This document shows, piece after piece, positions 8,666 to 17,543 of a stretch of 48,249 nt of DNA. The position numbers and the translations under genes are program-made. How positions within the stretch are numbered: position 1 is the first letter of the stretch; each line of letters begins with the position of its first letter. The notes under the pieces were generated by a model that saw nothing but the letters and a program-made list of their open reading frames with translations, was not told the origin of the DNA and searched no databases. Origin of the DNA: Bacillota bacterium (lineage in GTDB: Bacteria > Bacillota > Clostridia > Lachnospirales > Lachnospiraceae); assembly GCA_023420935.1 (NCBI GenBank), contig JAEZUR010000125.1, forward strand, positions 1 to 48,249. The letters are read 5' to 3'.

Positions 8666-9966
8666 TGATAGTTCACTCCTTTGTGCCCTTGATTCTCTTT
8701 CATGCCATAATAAAGAATGGCTGATAAACATATTACCGAAACTAATTGTGCACGATATGTAAAAAAATAATGTAGATACGAATGATTGCTTAATGCAAGG
8801 TATCGAACATATGGTATCACTCCAACTAAAAGTAAGAGAAAATGGAACGGTTTATTTCTAGCCTGACTTCGATACAGGTAAAAAACACAAAACAACACTA
8901 GCGTCAATACGATCAGTATTCCCACTACTCCAGCAAAGGTCTTTGCAAATTGAAACGGAAATAGACAACCAAGATTGCGAAGAACTGCACCTAGATATCT
9001 TCCTGCCGAAGATTTTGGTATTGCTCCTGATACCCTCACCCTAGCATATTGAACAGACTGTAACAGTTCGTTTTGTCCTAATACCAAAGATGCCATTGTC
9101 CATTTTGCCGCCCACATAAGAATATATGCACTGGCCCAGGATATTCCTGATTTAACCACAAAGATAAGTTCTTCTCGAAATGTACGAAGAGTTCCCTCTT
9201 CATAACGAAGCATAAGAACCAAGGCAACCGGAACTAGAAGTGTAACTGTTTCTGTAGTTAAAAAATCCACAAAGCATGTAATCATTCCGCCTAAAAAGAA
9301 GATTTTCCATAGTGCTTCATCTCTGATTTGTTCTTTTCCAACACAGAGGATTGCAGTAAGGAACATCACGATAAACGTAGTGGTATATTCAATGCTGAAC
9401 GGAATATACCAACAGTGAATACAGATAAGACCAATCCATAAGAAAACCATGATTGAAGTATGTTTTTTCTTAATTAACAGTAATGAAAGTATACTGAGTA
9501 AAATTCCTAGTGTTATCGCACCTATTATCCGTATTTTCACGATATCAAAACATAGTAAAAGCGGTCTTAATATAACCATAGAGCCATGCCAATACCTTGC
9601 ATATGATGTATTAGCCTCTTTTTTTTCATAAACACTTTTTAAAAATGATTCATTCGTGTGAATTTCGGGATTATCATAATAGGACGCACTTATTGTTGAG
9701 TATAGAGGTTTACTACTATCAACATTGTAAATAATATTGAACAAGATACAATCTGCGTAATTATCAATCTTTGCTCCAGGGACGTTTTTGTCCAACTGTC
9801 TGAATAAATCAACCTGTTGAAAATATTTAGCAGATGACTGAATATTTTTCTGAATCATTGTTTGAGTAATTTTGGCAGAAATAATGAAACAAGCCAGTAG
9901 CAAGATAAGTGTCCCCAGAAATAGGGCTCCATATATTAAAATATTTTTACCAATTGATTTTATCAT
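8653..9966 (-). CDS. Polytopic membrane protein, possible GT-C type glycosyltransferase
   Basis: This 437-aa integral membrane protein has one helix at residues 5-33, an extracytoplasmic segment of about 100 residues, then eight or nine further helices. The layout (first helix, large first outer loop, clustered helices, short hydrophilic C-terminus) resembles lipid-linked-sugar-dependent GT-C transferases. I see no diagnostic motif, so the name is tentative. It is first in an operon with a polyprenyl-phosphate-type GT2 enzyme and a secreted protein, which fits a role in extracytoplasmic glycosylation (inference). The ribosome binding site is weak (AGAGGA about 12 nt before ATG 9966). Its promoter region matches that of the adjacent MalT-like regulator. 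Confidence 0.6.
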   Translation of the reverse strand: MIKSIGKNILIYGALFLGTLILLLACFIISAKITQTMIQKNIQSSAKYFQQVDLFRQLDKNVPGAKIDNYADCILFNIIYNVDSSKPLYSTISASYYDNPEIHTNESFLKSVYEKKEANTSYARYWHGSMVILRPLLLCFDIVKIRIIGAITLGILLSILSLLLIKKKHTSIMVFLWIGLICIHCWYIPFSIEYTTTFIVMFLTAILCVGKEQIRDEALWKIFFLGGMITCFVDFLTTETVTLLVPVALVLMLRYEEGTLRTFREELIFVVKSGISWASAYILMWAAKWTMASLVLGQNELLQSVQYARVRVSGAIPKSSAGRYLGAVLRNLGCLFPFQFAKTFAGVVGILIVLTLVLFCVFYLYRSQARNKPFHFLLLLVGVIPYVRYLALSNHSYLHYFFTYRAQLVSVICLSAILYYGMKENQGHKGVNYQWKK

Positions 9967-10028
9967 ATATTTTTTAATCCTCTTCTTAAGTTAATTTCCA
10001 ATTTTTATCACAAGTTTGTTAATATCTT

Positions 10029-10095
10029 AGCATACCTTTTTTTTAAAAGCCACTCCGCAAAAGGGTAGTTTTGGGATGTTTTTGAATCATTATCA
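10029..10095 (-). promoter_or_regulatory. Predicted MalT-like-regulator-dependent promoter of the glycosylation operon
   Basis: On the minus strand, ACTACCCTTTTGCGGAGTGG (dyad, about 10048-10067) precedes a TATGCT -10 (10029-10034). The -35 position is poor. The block aligns with 5996-6062, including AAAAGGGTAGTTT on the plus strand. The predicted transcript starts about 56 nt before the membrane-protein gene at 9966. Confidence 0.55.
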
Positions 10096-10098
10096 TGC

Positions 10099-10170
10099 AA
10101 AAGAGGTGACGAACGAATTCGTCACCTCTTTCATTATTCCAATAGAAAGTTCGCGAAGCGTTCTTTCTAT
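10099..10170 (-). terminator. Double hairpin terminating the sugar operon
   Basis: There are two consecutive hairpins. AAAGAGGTGACGAA pairs with TTCGTCACCTCTTT (about 10100-10131). ATAGAAAG pairs with CTTTCTAT (10142-10149 with 10163-10170), closed by a CGC/GCG inner stem. The second hairpin overlaps the stop codon of the VOC gene at 10167. Together they insulate the sugar operon from the glycosylation operon promoter immediately downstream. Confidence 0.7.
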
Positions 10171-10631
10171 CGTTTATACTGCTCTTTCACTTCAACTAAT
10201 ACTCCAAGCGCTTTTGATGTGTCAAAGTATTCATACGCCTCATAGCCTTTTTCTTGTTTAAAAACGGAATCAAACCCTGCATCTTTCAAAGTTACTTCGT
10301 CATTTTCTAAAGGTCCGTCTGACAATAAACAAATGGAGCAAATTGACGTACCATGTTCTTTTAACCAATCTGCCCATGGATCATTATTTCCGAGAGGCTG
10401 GATAATTTCAAACCAAAAATTATCGCTGAATACACTCTCTACCTTCATTGGGGTATCCGTGATGTCGACACCTTTATACTTTGTAAAAGGTGTTCTTACC
10501 TCTTTATGCTCTGCATTCTGCTCTGCAGGTTCTTTCCCTGTGCCTAGCAAAGTTTTATATGCAGAAACTGTTTTTTCTAAGTCATCTGTTACTACAATAA
10601 CCTTAACTATATTCGTTGATGATAATGCCAT
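10167..10631 (-). CDS. VOC-fold protein, likely metal-free paralogue
   Basis: This 154-aa protein of the vicinal-oxygen-chelate superfamily is last in the sugar operon. It aligns end to end with the other 154-aa VOC protein at 17544-18008 (FTKYKG against GTKYKG; FEIIQP against LELIQP; both end in an E148 strand). The likely metal ligands differ: Q12 of the paralogue aligns with K10 here, and the IHHV motif (H98/H99) is replaced by ICSI (C98/S99). E75 and E148 remain. It has therefore probably lost the classical metal site and may bind a ligand, dimerise with its paralogue or catalyse a different reaction. Function not assigned. Confidence 0.75.
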   Translation of the reverse strand: MALSSTNIVKVIVVTDDLEKTVSAYKTLLGTGKEPAEQNAEHKEVRTPFTKYKGVDITDTPMKVESVFSDNFWFEIIQPLGNNDPWADWLKEHGTSICSICLLSDGPLENDEVTLKDAGFDSVFKQEKGYEAYEYFDTSKALGVLVEVKEQYKR

Positions 10632-10665
10632 TTTTTTCTCCTTATACTATGTATTATTTATCTGT

Positions 10666-11409
10666 TTATCTATTGGTGAAACCGCCGTCAGCAATAATTT
10701 CAGCACCTGTCACATAGGAAGATTCGTCGGACGTTAAGAACAATGCAACCGCCGCAATCTCGCTAGGCTTTCCAATATGCCCGATTGGAAGTTGCGAAAC
10801 TATATTATTTCGTAGTTCGTCGTCGCCGTGTACAAAATCTGTAAACGCCTGTGTTTCCGTTGGACCAGGGCTTATGGCATTTGCTCTAATACCTTTTTCT
10901 GCAAGCTCTCCGGTGAACGAACGTGCCATAGACCTGACTGCTGCTTTCGCCGCATTATAGACAATGGCGTTTTTCCCACCCTGAAAGCCTGCAATGGATG
11001 ATATTAGAACAATGGAAGATTTACTAGACATAAATGGAATTAACTTCTGCACCGTGAAAAAAGCAGAAAATACATTAAGATCCATTGTCAAATGAAACTC
11101 CTCCGGTGTGATTTCAGGAATCGGGTTTTGTGGTCCGTTACCAACGATTGGTAACACCGCCTTTAATTTACGCCCTGTCTTTTTAACAGATTCGGCTAGT
11201 TTCTCTATATCGTTCACATCTGTTGCGTCCACTTTTAGAATATCAACCACCTGAGTGTTTCCCTCATAAACCTTTTTTGCAGTTTCAACGTCATAATCAG
11301 CCACAATCAAATCGGCACCTTCACTTAGGAAGCGCTCTGCGATTGCTCTGCCAATTCCATTGGCTGCACCAGTGACAACACACAATTCTTTATCCATTAA
11401 TTTACTCAT
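10666..11409 (-). CDS. Short-chain dehydrogenase/reductase
   Basis: This 247-aa NAD(P)-dependent oxidoreductase has a classical SDR fold. The cofactor motif is TGAANGIG (residues 13-20). NAG-like and active-site elements follow, with catalytic serine in VLISSIAG and the YNAAK catalytic pair. The C-terminus ends in the usual SYVTGAEIIADGG. D38-D40 after the second strand (VADYDVE) suggests NAD(H) preference. AGGAGG lies 6 nt before the ATG. In this operon it may oxidise or reduce a sugar-derived polyol or keto intermediate (inference). The gene is followed after 34 bp by the second VOC gene. Confidence 0.88.
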   Translation of the reverse strand: MSKLMDKELCVVTGAANGIGRAIAERFLSEGADLIVADYDVETAKKVYEGNTQVVDILKVDATDVNDIEKLAESVKKTGRKLKAVLPIVGNGPQNPIPEITPEEFHLTMDLNVFSAFFTVQKLIPFMSSKSSIVLISSIAGFQGGKNAIVYNAAKAAVRSMARSFTGELAEKGIRANAISPGPTETQAFTDFVHGDDELRNNIVSQLPIGHIGKPSEIAAVALFLTSDESSYVTGAEIIADGGFTNR

Positions 11410-11478
11410 TTAATTCCTCCTAACCGTTTCATTCGCTATGCTCAAATCACAAAAACTAACCATGCGAAATCAGTTATG

Positions 11479-13089
11479 CTAAACGATATACTCAAAAAAC
11501 TCAAAAGTAGCTGTTGAATCGTAACCAGAATAATCAACTGCAGCCAAGCCCACAAATGCTCCTGTAAAAAATCCACCATAATGAGAATTTACATAATCAT
11601 CAGTTAAAATCATTGCATCAAGTTTAACAGGTATTCTATTCCATTTTTCCCCATCTAATGAATATTCATAAAAATAGTCCAAATGATCAACAACTGTTTT
11701 AAACCAAACCCACTCCGTACCCTTTGGAATCCTCATAGCGTTTTCTTTTAAGAATGAAGTGTATTTGCCGTTGTCGCACTCTGCAACTTCTATTACATTA
11801 TTACCTTGATCGTCTCTTGTGATAAAAATCCAAGACCAATGCTCGCTGTTATAATAATTCACAAGACCTGCCATTGCCTGATAGCTATATGGGTTAAATT
11901 TTACTTTTGTCACAGCTGAAAACTCAAAATCTTTCCATCTTCTAGCAATAAATGATGGATTGAATTTATTGGAAAGTGAACCATGCCCAATTAGTTCAAG
12001 CTTTCCGCCTCCAACCTTGCCCATTTCTTCAGTAAACGGAACCCTTAACGTATTCCACTCACCAATAAGCTTATCCGATGAAAAATCATCAAATACAGCA
12101 TTGGTTTCAGGTGCCACTGTTAATATAGCATCTTTTGGTGCATCAACCTCTTTCAAACCACCATGCCCACCAACAACTCTTGGCCATAGTTCATCATCCC
12201 AATAAACTTTCTGAATACTAGTTTCACGCCCAAGGGTACACCAGCCTCTTGGATCATATATATTCTCAGTGGAATGGTGAAGTGGCCTAGCACAAAGCGA
12301 AGCATAATACCATTCCCCAGAAGGGGTTTCCACAAGCGAACCATGCCCTTGTTTTTGAAGATAGTGATCCGGTGTGTCAAAGTTAGTTATAAATGGACCA
12401 TTAGGCTCCGTTTCATATGGTCCCAATAGCTTTCTTGAGCGGGCAACAATTTCTTGATGTGTCCAAATCGTTCCACCTTGCGCTGCAAATATATAATAGT
12501 ATCCATTCATTTTATATATATGAGGTCCTTCCACTGTCTTCACGTCAGTACCATTGTATACCGTTTTTGCGGTCTCTGGTTTCAACCTCTTATGATCCAC
12601 ATCGTATTCCGTTAAAGTAAGTCCATTGAATGGATTGTTATACTCACGGTGATCCCACGTTTGTTGAATGAGATATTTTTTTCCATTATCATCATGAAAA
12701 AGAGACGCGTCAAAACCAACTCCATTTAACTTGATCGGTTTACACCAAGGACCTTTTATATCATCAGCAGTGGTCAGATAGTTATACATATCTTTGAACG
12801 CACCGTCTATCACTTTCACATCCGTATAAACAAGCCAAAACTTTCCGTCAGCATAGGACAAATCAGGTGCCCAAATACCACCAGAGCAAGGGTTGCCTTT
12901 CATATCAAGCAACTCCACGCTGTCAAGAATAGATGTGGTCAAATTCCAATGCACAAGGTCTTTCGATTCATGAACCCTGACACCAGGAAACCACTCAAAC
13001 GTAGAAGACGCAATATAGTAAGTGTCGTCTACCCTGATCATTGACGGGTCTCCATGAAAACCCGTAAGAACTGGATTTATGATTTTCAT
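11479..13089 (-). CDS. GH43 family beta-xylosidase / alpha-L-arabinofuranosidase
   Basis: This 536-aa glycoside hydrolase has an N-terminal five-bladed beta-propeller (about 1-310) and a C-terminal beta-sandwich (about 330-536). That is the two-domain layout of XynB/SXA-type beta-xylosidases. The catalytic triad is visible: D14 in FHGDPS (base), D127 in GFDAS (pKa modulator) and E187 in VEGPHIYK (acid). Positions almost coincide with the Selenomonas SXA numbering as I recall it. No signal peptide is present, so it should act in the cytoplasm on short xylo- or arabino-oligosaccharides brought in by the ABC importer encoded upstream. AGGGAG lies 7 nt before the ATG. Exact substrate (xylose, arabinose or both) is uncertain. 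Confidence 0.9.
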   Translation of the reverse strand: MKIINPVLTGFHGDPSMIRVDDTYYIASSTFEWFPGVRVHESKDLVHWNLTTSILDSVELLDMKGNPCSGGIWAPDLSYADGKFWLVYTDVKVIDGAFKDMYNYLTTADDIKGPWCKPIKLNGVGFDASLFHDDNGKKYLIQQTWDHREYNNPFNGLTLTEYDVDHKRLKPETAKTVYNGTDVKTVEGPHIYKMNGYYYIFAAQGGTIWTHQEIVARSRKLLGPYETEPNGPFITNFDTPDHYLQKQGHGSLVETPSGEWYYASLCARPLHHSTENIYDPRGWCTLGRETSIQKVYWDDELWPRVVGGHGGLKEVDAPKDAILTVAPETNAVFDDFSSDKLIGEWNTLRVPFTEEMGKVGGGKLELIGHGSLSNKFNPSFIARRWKDFEFSAVTKVKFNPYSYQAMAGLVNYYNSEHWSWIFITRDDQGNNVIEVAECDNGKYTSFLKENAMRIPKGTEWVWFKTVVDHLDYFYEYSLDGEKWNRIPVKLDAMILTDDYVNSHYGGFFTGAFVGLAAVDYSGYDSTATFEFFEYIV

Positions 13090-13117
13090 ACTGTTTCTCC
13101 CTTATATTTTAACTTAA

Positions 13118-13483
13118 TCAAACTTCTCTTTCGCCAAGCGACCAATTTTCAGCACTGTTTTCAACTACACAGACTAAAATATCATCCCGCCTGATTCCAA
13201 TGTCAACAAGCCTCTTTGTTAGTTCCTTATATGTTTGTTTCTTTTGCCCAAGTGAAAACATGTTTACCATTGTAATTCTAATGATGATCAAATCCTGTCT
13301 ATCACGATTGTCATAAGTTGGAGAAAAAATAATCTCCCCTTCCTCATGGGGTCTAAATACTTGAAAAAGATCGGTTGTATCCATCCCTAGACCTGCAACA
13401 AGCGAATTATGAATTGCATTTGATATTTCTTTTCCTTTATCCTTAAACAAGGACCTTTTTAAGTCAACTTGAATCAACGGCAT
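13118..13483 (-). CDS. Tautomerase family protein (4-oxalocrotonate tautomerase-like)
   Basis: This 121-aa protein starts with MPLIQVDL, so removal of Met would expose Pro1, the catalytic base of the tautomerase superfamily. The sequence ends in VENSAENWSLGEREV, typical of the longer tautomerase group related to malonate-semialdehyde decarboxylase-like proteins. The superfamily catalyses enol-keto tautomerisation or decarboxylation of small keto acids. Its place between importer genes and the GH43 gene suggests handling of an enol or keto intermediate from sugar breakdown (inference). AAGGGG lies 6 nt before the ATG. Confidence 0.8.
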   Translation of the reverse strand: MPLIQVDLKRSLFKDKGKEISNAIHNSLVAGLGMDTTDLFQVFRPHEEGEIIFSPTYDNRDRQDLIIIRITMVNMFSLGQKKQTYKELTKRLVDIGIRRDDILVCVVENSAENWSLGEREV

Positions 13484-13524
13484 AATGATCCCCTTCTTTC
13501 ACTATTAATCTGCTCTTGTTACGA

Positions 13525-14313
13525 TTATTTTAGAGCACCAGCACTCATACCTTTTTCAAAATTCTTCTGCATAAGTAAATAAACAATAATCTCAGGAATT
13601 GCAGTGAGCACAGCTGCCGCTAATATCTTCGTCTGGTCATTTGTAAACTCACCTTGGAAGTATTGTGGAAGCAGTGTTACCGTCTGCATTTCTGGACTTT
13701 GTAAGAACAAAAGTGGCAAAAGATACGTGTTCCATGAGTTGATGAGTGTCAAAACAATAATGGATGATGCAATCGGCTTTGTAAGCGGAAGGATGACATA
13801 CCAAAATACAGATAATACATTGGCACCGTCAATACTTGCTGCCTCCATTAACTCACTGGGAATTCCACTGTCAAAATTTCTAGCAAGTAGAATTGTAAAT
13901 GGCAATTGCAATGCTGCCACAGGTAAAATAACAGCCAAAAAGGTGTTAAATATATGCAGCTTTTGGAATGTTACGAACAGTGGAGATAACAAAATTACTT
14001 CAGGTAATGTTAACGCAACAAGAATCAACCAAAAGAACACTTCTTTCCCAAATATCTGTAATTTTGCAAACCCAAAACCGGCTGTCATACTAAATATATA
14101 AACCAGCAAAATTACACCAGCTGATATGATGAGTGAATTTCTAAAATAGATCGGAACTACTCCTGTGTCCCACACCGCCTTATAATTTAAAAACCCTGTT
14201 CCACCGAGAGAGCCAAGAAACATTTGAACAAGTGGAATCGCATAAGGTATCGTTAGAATCAGTAGAACGATTTGCAAAACGACTTTACTTTTTAAACTTC
14301 TAATTTCAAACAT
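13525..14313 (-). CDS. Carbohydrate ABC transporter permease (MalG type)
   Basis: This 262-aa inner-membrane subunit has six predicted helices and the cytoplasmic EAA loop ELMEAASIDGANVLSVFWYV...LPLTKP, which docks to the ATPase. It pairs with the MalF-type permease just upstream and the solute-binding lipoprotein to import an oligosaccharide. I chose the ATG at 14313: a GGAGAGGAG ribosome binding site lies in the end of the upstream gene and only 1 nt separates the stop from this ATG. A longer in-frame start at 14376 would overlap the previous gene. No ATPase is encoded in the operon, so a shared MsiK-like ATPase elsewhere is likely. Confidence 0.92.
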   Translation of the reverse strand: MFEIRSLKSKVVLQIVLLILTIPYAIPLVQMFLGSLGGTGFLNYKAVWDTGVVPIYFRNSLIISAGVILLVYIFSMTAGFGFAKLQIFGKEVFFWLILVALTLPEVILLSPLFVTFQKLHIFNTFLAVILPVAALQLPFTILLARNFDSGIPSELMEAASIDGANVLSVFWYVILPLTKPIASSIIVLTLINSWNTYLLPLLFLQSPEMQTVTLLPQYFQGEFTNDQTKILAAAVLTAIPEIIVYLLMQKNFEKGMSAGALK

Positions 14314-14314
14314 T

Positions 14315-15196
14315 TTATTTCTCCTCTCCTTTATTATTCCTATTAATAAGTATTGCCCCGCCGATTGCAAGCACAAGGAGCATTACTGATATTGCAGCTG
14401 CATAGCCAAGATGAGATTGCCTGATTCCCTGTCTATAAATATATGTGCCCAAAAATTCTGTTGCATGATTTGGCCCACCGGTTGTAATGAGATAAGGTAT
14501 ATCAAATGTTTTCAAAGCACCTATGATTCCAAGCATTGCAAGAGAAACTGTCGTGCCTTTGCAGTTTGGCAATACCATGCTAAATAAAGTTCTTAAGTTT
14601 CCTGCTCCATCTAAGTACGACGCCTCAAGCATTTCTTTCTCTATTTGGCTCATTGCCGCATAATATAGAATAAAACTCATTCCTGTGAATTCCCAAATCG
14701 CAATAATCATGAGAATAAAAAGTGCTGAATTTGGTCTTGCTAACCAATCAACAGTGATACCTAAATGAAGTGTATCAAATATATCTTGCAGAATTCCCTG
14801 TGGTGAGAACAGCAATCGAAACACTGGAGCCATTGTAGCAGGTGCCAAGATTGTTGGTATAAAAATCAAGCACTTATGTAAGGTAGCAAACTTAACTTCT
14901 GTATGCAAAATTGCAGCAAATATAAAACCTAAAAAGTTTTGAATTAAAAATGTACAAATGAAATAAACAATTGTATTTTTGATAGCTTTCCAAAAAATCC
15001 AGTCAGAAAGTGCCTTCGTATAATTGCTCATCCCCACTTTTGTTTGAATTGGATCGAGCCCATTCCAATCTAATGTAGACAGATTGAATGTATAAAATAT
15101 CGAGTAATATATAATCCCTACAACAAAAACAAATGCCGGAAGAATCCATGGAAGTCCGTTTATGTTCGTGGCTCTCAATTTTTTATTCTTTTTCAT
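14315..15196 (-). CDS. Carbohydrate ABC transporter permease (MalF type)
   Basis: This 293-aa membrane protein has six predicted helices. Its EAA-type loop (EMLEASYLDGAGNLRTLFSMV...LP) marks it as a CUT1-family sugar permease. GAGGAG lies 8 nt before the ATG. Its last codons contain the ribosome binding site for the MalG-type gene that follows 1 nt later, so the two subunits are translationally coupled. The binding protein at 15265 is 68 bp upstream in the same operon. Confidence 0.92.
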   Translation of the reverse strand: MKKNKKLRATNINGLPWILPAFVFVVGIIYYSIFYTFNLSTLDWNGLDPIQTKVGMSNYTKALSDWIFWKAIKNTIVYFICTFLIQNFLGFIFAAILHTEVKFATLHKCLIFIPTILAPATMAPVFRLLFSPQGILQDIFDTLHLGITVDWLARPNSALFILMIIAIWEFTGMSFILYYAAMSQIEKEMLEASYLDGAGNLRTLFSMVLPNCKGTTVSLAMLGIIGALKTFDIPYLITTGGPNHATEFLGTYIYRQGIRQSHLGYAAAISVMLLVLAIGGAILINRNNKGEEK

Positions 15197-15264
15197 GTTT
15201 TAGTCTCCTCAGCTCTAAATGATAGGGGCACTATACAAATAGACCCCTATCAAACTATTATCTC

Positions 15265-16638
15265 TTACTCACTATCAGCTTGAGTCGTTGCAAGTTGACC
15301 GGCACCATCTTTCGGAGTGATCGTTCCTGCTGCCACGCCGGCCAATACATCCATCATTGCTTGGTTCATATCTGCATTAATTCCTCCAAAACGAGGATTT
15401 TCACCACTATTCATTGCATTTTCAATGTATTTTTTGATTGGTTGATTTTGTTTCTCAGGATTTACAAGTTTTACTTTGTCCCAATCTGGAGTTGCTGATT
15501 TTAGAGAAGGAACAACGTTTAAGGAGTCTGCAATCATCTGTTGACCACTCTGAGAGGTTCCAAGCCAAACAGCAAATGTAGTTGCAGCCTTAATATTCTT
15601 TGATGTTGCGGACACTGCGGTTGAATAGTCTAAATCGCCAAACATAGATCCTGTATTTCCTGTTCCTGCGATGTCAGGGAAATCAATTGGAATCATTGTG
15701 AACGGTTCTTCTGTTGAAGAGGCAGACTCCATAGAAGCCTTCATCGTATCAGGCAAAGCGTTTGATGTATACCAAGATCCCATCATAACCATAGCAGCCT
15801 GATGAGACATAAATAAATTGTTTGCTTCTGGATATTGTTGAAGACCAAGAGCACCCTCTTGCATAATTCCGTCATCAAACAGCCCTTTCCATAGCTCTAA
15901 TGCTTTGACAATTGAGTCATCTGTCCATTCAACTTCACCTCTTGTTGCTTTTGTGAAAGTACCAGGACTTACATTATCCGCAATTGCATGGAATGTATCG
16001 ATGTTAAATGCACCTTGCCCTGCTCCCTGAACAAAACCATCGATACCATTTTCTTCAAATATTTTACAAGCCTCTTTCCACTCTTCATAATTAGTAGGAA
16101 CTGTTACATTATATTTATCAAAAAGATCTTGGTTAATCCAAAGATTTCCTGAATATACAGTTCCAACACCTAGTGCTTTCAACTGACCATCGACCGTCAT
16201 TGTGGTGATTGATGACTCGCCTAGCTTGTCTTTATAATCATCACCTAAAGCCTCTTTTACAGCATCAGTCAAGTCAATTGCTTGCCCTCCAAAAACTTGA
16301 ATGCCACCATTTCCTGAACCTGCTGAAACCTCAAAAGCATCAACACCCCTGTCATTTGCTAAAGCTGGTCTGATAGCTGCGTCATAATCATCGATTGATG
16401 TTTGTTTCCACGTAACTTTGATGTCTGGATATTCTTTGTTAAATTCTTCAATATATTCTTCATTGGTTGGGGAACCTGGCGTCCACCCCCACCAAACTAC
16501 TTCGCCTGAAGTGTCAGTTGAAGTATCCGATGAAGTGTCTTCAGCCTTCTTACTACCGCTGCTGCTACATCCTGCTAGCACAGTTGTCATCATAACCATT
16601 AACACGAAACATACTACTACAATTCTTGCTCTTTTCAT
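15265..16638 (-). CDS. Sugar ABC transporter solute-binding lipoprotein
   Basis: This 457-aa extracellular family 1 substrate-binding protein has a lipoprotein signal sequence with lipobox VLAGC (C24). A Ser/Thr/Asp-rich tether follows, then the two-lobed binding fold starting at GEVVWWGWTPGSPTNEEYIEEF. It should be anchored on the outer face of the membrane and deliver an oligosaccharide to the MalF/MalG permeases encoded next. AAAAGGAGGAG precedes the ATG. The GH43 enzyme in the operon suggests a xylo- or arabino-oligosaccharide ligand (inference). Confidence 0.92.
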   Translation of the reverse strand: MKRARIVVVCFVLMVMMTTVLAGCSSSGSKKAEDTSSDTSTDTSGEVVWWGWTPGSPTNEEYIEEFNKEYPDIKVTWKQTSIDDYDAAIRPALANDRGVDAFEVSAGSGNGGIQVFGGQAIDLTDAVKEALGDDYKDKLGESSITTMTVDGQLKALGVGTVYSGNLWINQDLFDKYNVTVPTNYEEWKEACKIFEENGIDGFVQGAGQGAFNIDTFHAIADNVSPGTFTKATRGEVEWTDDSIVKALELWKGLFDDGIMQEGALGLQQYPEANNLFMSHQAAMVMMGSWYTSNALPDTMKASMESASSTEEPFTMIPIDFPDIAGTGNTGSMFGDLDYSTAVSATSKNIKAATTFAVWLGTSQSGQQMIADSLNVVPSLKSATPDWDKVKLVNPEKQNQPIKKYIENAMNSGENPRFGGINADMNQAMMDVLAGVAAGTITPKDGAGQLATTQADSE

Positions 16639-16684
16639 TTTTATCTCCTCCTTTTATTTGTTCCTGCTCACTATATTAAAACGC

Positions 16685-17515
16685 TTAAAGCGCCATTAGA
16701 GCCTTTATGTACGAGACACTATTTAAATACTCTTCCTCTGAATTAAGATGCTCTATGATAAACGGCATATTTTCTTCAAAGGATAATCCATTTTCGATAA
16801 GGTACTTGATGTTTATCCCTCCGTTGCCAGCACTGGTTTCCCTAAAAAACAGCGTATAATCTTCCTCCATCTTGACATCTTTTAGATGGCAACTTTTAAT
16901 ATGCTGGCCAAGTTTCTCGAAGCATTCACATATGAATTCCTCCTGAAAGAAAAACCTTCTTGGTGTAGTAATCCAATTAAAAATGTCCATATGAACAGCA
17001 AATCTATCTCTGTCCACAGACTCGAGCAACTGCAGATATTCATCCGGCCCAGTCGGGAACATCCATGGCATTGACTCGATTGTAAAATACGTGTTCTTAG
17101 GGTTTACCGCATCAATAATCTCCTGAATCGTCTTTACACCCAGTTTCCACGTTTCCTTTGTAAAATTATCTTTGTAGGCACCATCCCAGCGAGGGCCTCT
17201 TGCACCCATTATATTCACACAGCAGCGAGCACCTATCCTATCAGCAAGTTCAAGCTGCTCTACGGCGTATTTAATAGCCTTTTTACGTGCCTCTTCATTT
17301 AGATCCAATGTATTACGCCAAACCCCAACTTCTGCTATTACAAGGTTGTTTTTATTTGCTTCTTTCACATACTCGTCAATAAGCGCATCATCATTTTCGC
17401 AAGTGAACGGAAAATTAATAGCTCCTAGTCCTAACGCTTTATGTTTCATAGCCCATTCCTGTGGACTGCTGTGTTTTAATGGTGAAGATGTCCCAAGTCT
17501 CATACTTCGTATCAT
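16685..17515 (-). CDS. Sugar phosphate isomerase/epimerase-like TIM barrel protein
   Basis: This 276-aa xylose-isomerase-like TIM barrel (AP_endonuc_2 fold) keeps the full metal quartet: E147 in TIESMP, D177 in HMDIFN, H210 in SCHLKD and E255 in IIEHL. Members isomerise or epimerise sugars. Some cleave keto-glycosides after an Idh/MocA enzyme has oxidised the sugar. It sits with a Gfo/Idh/MocA oxidoreductase and a VOC protein, a combination that fits such oxidative chemistry (inference). The start is uncertain: ATGs at 17515 and 17503 both lie near AAAGG with non-ideal spacing; the longer form is given. Confidence 0.82.
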   Translation of the reverse strand: MIRSMRLGTSSPLKHSSPQEWAMKHKALGLGAINFPFTCENDDALIDEYVKEANKNNLVIAEVGVWRNTLDLNEEARKKAIKYAVEQLELADRIGARCCVNIMGARGPRWDGAYKDNFTKETWKLGVKTIQEIIDAVNPKNTYFTIESMPWMFPTGPDEYLQLLESVDRDRFAVHMDIFNWITTPRRFFFQEEFICECFEKLGQHIKSCHLKDVKMEEDYTLFFRETSAGNGGINIKYLIENGLSFEENMPFIIEHLNSEEEYLNSVSYIKALMAL

Positions 17516-17543
17516 GCCTTTCTATTGATAGTTAGTTCTAAAA

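Noticed and set aside
11479..13089. Secreted xylanolytic enzyme
   Set aside because: The GH43 protein has no signal peptide and sits with an oligosaccharide importer, so it is predicted to be cytoplasmic.
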